Assembly (NCBI GenBank): GCA_023436385.1
Contig: JAEZJH010000185.1
Coordinates: forward strand, 1-16,943
DNA length: 16,943 nt
Source: Pseudomonadota bacterium
GTDB lineage: Bacteria; Myxococcota; Myxococcia; Myxococcales; Vulgatibacteraceae
Direction of reading: 5' to 3'
Each line of letters starts with the position of its first letter. Positions within the stretch are counted from its first letter, which is position 1. The notes below the pieces were generated by a model. The model was not told the origin of the DNA and did no database searches. It worked only from the letters and a program-made list of their open reading frames with translations. Below, in pieces: positions 14,361 through 16,943 of the stretch. Both the position numbers and the translations under genes were made by a program.

Positions 14361-14750
14361 CTAGTTGGCGGCCGCGGGCCCGGGGGCGGGCACCGGTGGC
14401 CGGGGCGGGAGGCCGAAGGCGGAGCGGAGCAGGAGGTCCCCGGGGAGGAAGCCGATCGCCGGCGCCTTCCCGGCGAGGCCGTCCACCTCCGTGGGCAGCA
14501 CGGTGTTGGGCGAGACCAAGAGGGCCGGCACCGGCCGCTGGGCGAGCTGCGAGGCCTTCACCGGTTCGCCCGGAACCAGGGCCTCGACCACCACCACCGC
14601 CTGCACCGGCTCGAGGCCGGCCACCAGTTCCTGCTGGCGCTTCGCCACCGCGAACCAGGCGATCGTCGAGCCGAGCAGGCCCGAGAGCCCGAGCCCCACC
14701 AGGAACCCGACCACCGACCAGAAGATCACGTCGCGCTTGCCCTTGGCCAT
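14361..14750 (-). CDS. Small membrane-anchored SAF-domain protein (CpaB-like)
   Basis: 129 residues. A basic N-terminus (MAKGKRD) is followed by one hydrophobic helix (about 9-36). The SAF-like domain (about 50-112) contains VVVVEALVPGEPVKASQLAQRPVPALLVSPNTV and then IGFLPGDLLLRSAFG, the pattern seen in CpaB/RcpC-type Flp pilus assembly proteins and FlgA. A Pro/Ala tail ends the protein. It is far shorter than CpaB (over 250 residues) and no Flp pilus genes are nearby, so it is a stand-alone minimal form and the function is unknown. The ATG at 14750 lies only 15 bases from the sigma-factor ATG on the opposite strand. No Shine-Dalgarno is seen. It converges on the barrel-like gene, with stop codons about 10 bases apart. 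Confidence 0.8.
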   Translation of the reverse strand: MAKGKRDVIFWSVVGFLVGLGLSGLLGSTIAWFAVAKRQQELVAGLEPVQAVVVVEALVPGEPVKASQLAQRPVPALLVSPNTVLPTEVDGLAGKAPAIGFLPGDLLLRSAFGLPPRPPVPAPGPAAAN

Positions 14751-14757
14751 GGGGCGG

Positions 14758-14763
14758 AGCGTA
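14758..14763 (-). promoter_or_regulatory. Possible -10 element giving a leaderless SAF-gene transcript
   Basis: On the minus strand TACGCT is followed by seven bases and then the ATG, so transcription could start at the start codon itself. No -35 hexamer is convincing. The call is weak. Confidence 0.25.
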
Positions 14764-14765
14764 GC

Positions 14766-15437
14766 ATGGCGGCGATGGCCGACGCCGCGAAGAGCCCCGA
14801 GGCGATCCCGCCGCCCACGGTGGAGCCGCTCCCCCGACCCCCGCCGCCGCCCGGCGCCCTCGACGCCACGGAGGTGGATCGGGAGCTCCTCCGCCGCTTG
14901 CGGAAGGGCGACGAGCGCGCCTTCGCGGAGCTGATCCGGCGCTACCAGGACCGGATCCACGACCTCGCCTACCGGATGCTCGGGAACCGGCAGGAGGCGG
15001 AGGACCTCGCCCAGGAGATCTTCGTCGCCGTCTACAAGAACCTCGGGCAGTTCCGGGGCGACAGCAAGCTCTCCACCTGGATCTACCGGGTGGCCAAGAA
15101 CCACTGCCTGAACCGGATCGTCTACCTCCGGCGCCACGGGAGCGGCCGCACCGGCGAGCTCGAGGACGGCCACGAGCCCGACGGCGATCCCGGGGTGGGG
15201 GCGCCGGATCGGGCGCTGGAGCGGCGGGAACGGCAGGCGTTGGTGCAGCGGGCGCTCGCGGAGCTGGACGAGGCGCAGCGGATGGTCGTCGTGCTCCGGG
15301 ACATCGAGGGGCTCGACTACGACGAGATCGTCGTCGTCCTCGAGGAACCCCTGGGGACGGTGAAGTCCCGGCTCCACCGGGCGCGAGCGGCGCTCGCCAA
15401 GGTGGTGGCCCGGCTCGAGGCGGAGGAGGCGCGATGA
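14766..15437 (+). CDS. ECF (sigma-70 group IV) RNA polymerase sigma factor
   Basis: 223 residues. A Pro-rich N-terminal stretch (about 14-30) precedes region 2 (about 48-118: ERAFAELIRRYQDRIHDLAYRML, EDLAQEIFVAVYKNL, FRGDSKLSTWIYRVAKNHCLN), which reads the -10. After a variable Gly/Arg linker (about 120-150), region 4 (about 160-213: LAELDEAQRMVVVLRDIEGL, EEPLGTVKSRLHRARAAL) reads the -35. The call as an RpoE-like ECF sigma is clear; the exact ECF group is not assigned. The start is ATG 14766 with GGAG at 14756-14759 six bases upstream; ATG 14775 is a possible alternative. Its stop overlaps the anti-sigma ATG (ATGA), the usual cotranscription and stoichiometry device. The promoter must lie inside the divergent SAF gene. 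Confidence 0.95.
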   Translation: MAAMADAAKSPEAIPPPTVEPLPRPPPPPGALDATEVDRELLRRLRKGDERAFAELIRRYQDRIHDLAYRMLGNRQEAEDLAQEIFVAVYKNLGQFRGDSKLSTWIYRVAKNHCLNRIVYLRRHGSGRTGELEDGHEPDGDPGVGAPDRALERRERQALVQRALAELDEAQRMVVVLRDIEGLDYDEIVVVLEEPLGTVKSRLHRARAALAKVVARLEAEEAR

Positions 15438-15787
15438 GGGCCCGGCCCATCGATCACGACGAGGCGAACGAGCGCTTCTCTCCCTACGCGGATCGGGAGC
15501 TCTCCTCCGACGAGGAGCGCGAGTTCCTCCTTCACCTCCGGGTCTGTGCCGACTGCCGGACGGAGTACGAGCGGTTCGCCCGGGCGCTCTCCCTGGTCCG
15601 GGGGGCGGAGCGGGTCCGGCCCCGGCCCGGGTTCGCCCGGAAGGTGGCGGGGAAGCTCCGGCTCCGGCGGCGGAAGCAGGTCGACCGGACCGTGGGCAAC
15701 CTGGCGCTGACGGTATCGATCGAGGCGGCGATCCCGCTCCTGCTCGCCGTCGGCGTGGCGGCCCTGTTGATCTTCCTCGCCCGATGA
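15434..15787 (+). CDS. Anti-sigma factor with ZAS (zf-HC2) domain and C-terminal TM helix
   Basis: 117 residues. The N-terminal zinc-binding anti-sigma domain has His8, a gap of 25 residues, then His34-x3-Cys38-x2-Cys41 (HLRVCADC), which fits the ZAS signature that clamps ECF sigma factors and may sense oxidation. YADRELSSDEEREFLLHL is the typical helix before it. A basic linker (58-83) leads to one TM helix (about 97-115, AIPLLLAVGVAALLIFLA), and the protein ends two residues later, so there is essentially no periplasmic domain. It overlaps the sigma gene by 4 nt. It should hold the upstream sigma factor inactive at the inner membrane; the release signal is unknown. Confidence 0.92.
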   Translation: MRARPIDHDEANERFSPYADRELSSDEEREFLLHLRVCADCRTEYERFARALSLVRGAERVRPRPGFARKVAGKLRLRRRKQVDRTVGNLALTVSIEAAIPLLLAVGVAALLIFLAR

Positions 15788-15797
15788 CCGCGGGTCC

Positions 15798-15826
15798 TTG
15801 ACGGGACGGCGCGGCAAACGTAAAGG
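15798..15826 (+). promoter_or_regulatory. Promoter of lysS
   Basis: TTGACG (15798-15803), exactly 17 bases, then TAAAGG (15821-15826). The leader to the ATG at 15897 is about 65 nt and contains CACC/GGTG (15837-15849), a small stem-loop. Confidence 0.55.
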
Positions 15827-15896
15827 CAGGCGTTCACCGAACTGGTGCAAGGCCGCGCCTCCACGAGAGAAAACCGGCGCGGCGGAAGGGACGACG

Positions 15897-16943
15897 ATGG
15901 CCGCCGACACGAACCTGGAGGGGACCTCCTCGCTGGAGGCCCAGCGGGCGCTCCGGCTCAAGAAGGCCGAGGAGCTCCGGGCCCGCGGCATCCACCCCTG
16001 GGGCAACGGCCGCAAGGTCGAGCACACCGCTGCCGACCTCAAGGCCCGGTTCGGCGACAAGCCGAACGAAGAGGTGGAGCTCGATCCCACCGTCTGGTCG
16101 GTCGCCGGCCGGGTGATCGCGATGCGCCCCTTCGGGAAGATGACCTTCCTGGTCCTCCGGGATCGCAGCGGCGACGTTCAGGTCCAGCTGAAGAAGGACC
16201 AGCTCGGGCCCGAGGGCTACGACCTCCTCAAGCTCCTCGACCTGGGCGACATCGCCGCCGCCAGCGGCCGGGCGATCCGGACCCGCACCGGCGAGCTGAC
16301 CGTGGTCGCCGAGGAGTGGACCATCCTCACCAAGGCGCTCCGGCCGCTCCCGGAGAAGTGGCACGGCCTCGCCGACGTCGAGGCCCGCTACCGGCAGCGC
16401 TACCTCGACCTCGCCACCGACCCCGAGACCCGCGAGGTGTTCCGGAAGCGCTCCGCGGTGGTCTCGTACATCCGCCGCTACCTCGAGGCCCGGGGCTTCC
16501 TCGAGGTGGAGACGCCGATGATGCACCCGCTGATCAGCGGGGCCGCGGCCAAGCCCTTCGTCACCCACCACAACGCGCTGGACATGGACCTGTACCTGCG
16601 CATCGCGCCGGAGCTGTACCTCAAGCGCCTGGTGGTGGGCGGGTTCGAGCGGGTCTTCGAGCTGAACCGCAACTTCCGGAACGAGGGGCTGTCCACCCGG
16701 CACAACCCCGAGTTCACCATGCTCGAGTTCTACCTGGCCCACGCCACCTACGAAGATCTGATGGACCTCACCGAGGACATGATCGCCGGGGTGGTCCGGG
16801 AGGTCTGCGGGACCACGAAGATCCGCTACCAGGGCCACGACCTCGACTTCACCCCGCCGTGGCCGCGGATCCCCATGGCGGAGGCGATCCTGACGGCGTC
16901 GAACGGCCAGCTCGAGGCGAAGGACCTCGAGAACCCGGAGCGG
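15897..16943 (+). CDS. lysS: Lysyl-tRNA synthetase, class II (3' truncated by window edge)
   Basis: Cytoplasmic enzyme charging tRNA-Lys. 349 codons are visible from ATG 15897, about two thirds of a usual 500-residue enzyme. Seen: an N-terminal helix, the OB-fold anticodon-binding domain (about 69-125, VAGRVIAMRPFGKMTFLVLRD), the linker KALRPLPEKWHGLADVEARYRQRYLDL, motif 1 (FLEVETPMM, about 201-209) and motif 2 (VFELNRNFRNEGLSTRHNPEF with Arg261 and Glu263). Motif 3 lies beyond the window. HNALDMDLYLRIAPELYLKRLVVGG is typical class II LysRS. GGAAGGG at 15884-15890 is a good ribosome site, six bases before the start. No overlap with the anti-sigma gene; it has its own promoter. Confidence 0.97.
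   Translation, partial: MAADTNLEGTSSLEAQRALRLKKAEELRARGIHPWGNGRKVEHTAADLKARFGDKPNEEVELDPTVWSVAGRVIAMRPFGKMTFLVLRDRSGDVQVQLKKDQLGPEGYDLLKLLDLGDIAAASGRAIRTRTGELTVVAEEWTILTKALRPLPEKWHGLADVEARYRQRYLDLATDPETREVFRKRSAVVSYIRRYLEARGFLEVETPMMHPLISGAAAKPFVTHHNALDMDLYLRIAPELYLKRLVVGGFERVFELNRNFRNEGLSTRHNPEFTMLEFYLAHATYEDLMDLTEDMIAGVVREVCGTTKIRYQGHDLDFTPPWPRIPMAEAILTASNGQLEAKDLENPER

Noticed and set aside
14702..14729. ECF-type promoter (GGAACCC with a downstream -10) inside the SAF gene
   Set aside because: The -35 word is right, but the nearest CGTC is too far and GATCAC at the right distance is a poor match; kept only as a hint within a finding.
1..16943. Insertion sequences, integrase, prophage, CRISPR array, toxin-antitoxin or defence genes
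   Set aside because: No transposase or integrase motifs, no regularly spaced repeats, no recognisable defence domains; the window is chromosomal housekeeping.

Overview
This is a very GC-rich bacterial window with dense, mostly plus-strand housekeeping genes and little intergenic space. The LeuRS type, the LptE and SAF-domain proteins, the DUF4388 protein and the phoH / 7TM-HD / ybeY order suggest a Gram-negative deltaproteobacterial lineage, most likely Myxococcota. That placement is inference from gene content and composition, not from a marker tree. I see no mobile element, CRISPR array, tRNA or rRNA.

Layout: (1) 2-2807, the 3' part of leuS followed after 4 nt by an LptE-like lipoprotein, closed by a very strong hairpin over the lptE stop. 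(2) 2808-4591, minus-strand rpsT with a clear -35/-10 promoter, a 375-bp stretch without a convincing gene, and mazG. (3) 4592-7930, a divergent promoter region with a perfect inverted repeat, then two abutting genes: a membrane TPR protein with a six-cysteine zinc-ribbon-like motif, and a DUF4388 protein with a transmembrane helix and a pseudopilin-like C-terminus. (4) 7945-13301, an RNA/nucleotide-signalling and translation block: phoH, a PgpH-type 7TM-HD protein (predicted c-di-AMP phosphodiesterase), ybeY and prfB. prfB is intact but needs a programmed +1 frameshift at CTT-TGA. (5) 13550-15787, a secreted beta-barrel-like protein, a minus-strand minimal SAF-domain membrane protein, and, starting only 15 bp away in the opposite direction, an ECF sigma factor overlapping a zinc-binding membrane anti-sigma factor by 4 nt. 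(6) 15788-16943, a promoter and the 5' part of lysS, which runs off the window.

Most genes belong to translation (leuS, rpsT, ybeY, prfB, lysS) or to envelope and stress functions (lptE, the TPR and DUF4388 proteins, the barrel-like protein, the SAF protein, the sigma/anti-sigma pair). The least characterised parts are the TPR/zinc-ribbon plus DUF4388/pseudopilin pair and the SAF/sigma/anti-sigma locus. I do not see a clear-cut new defence or mobile system.
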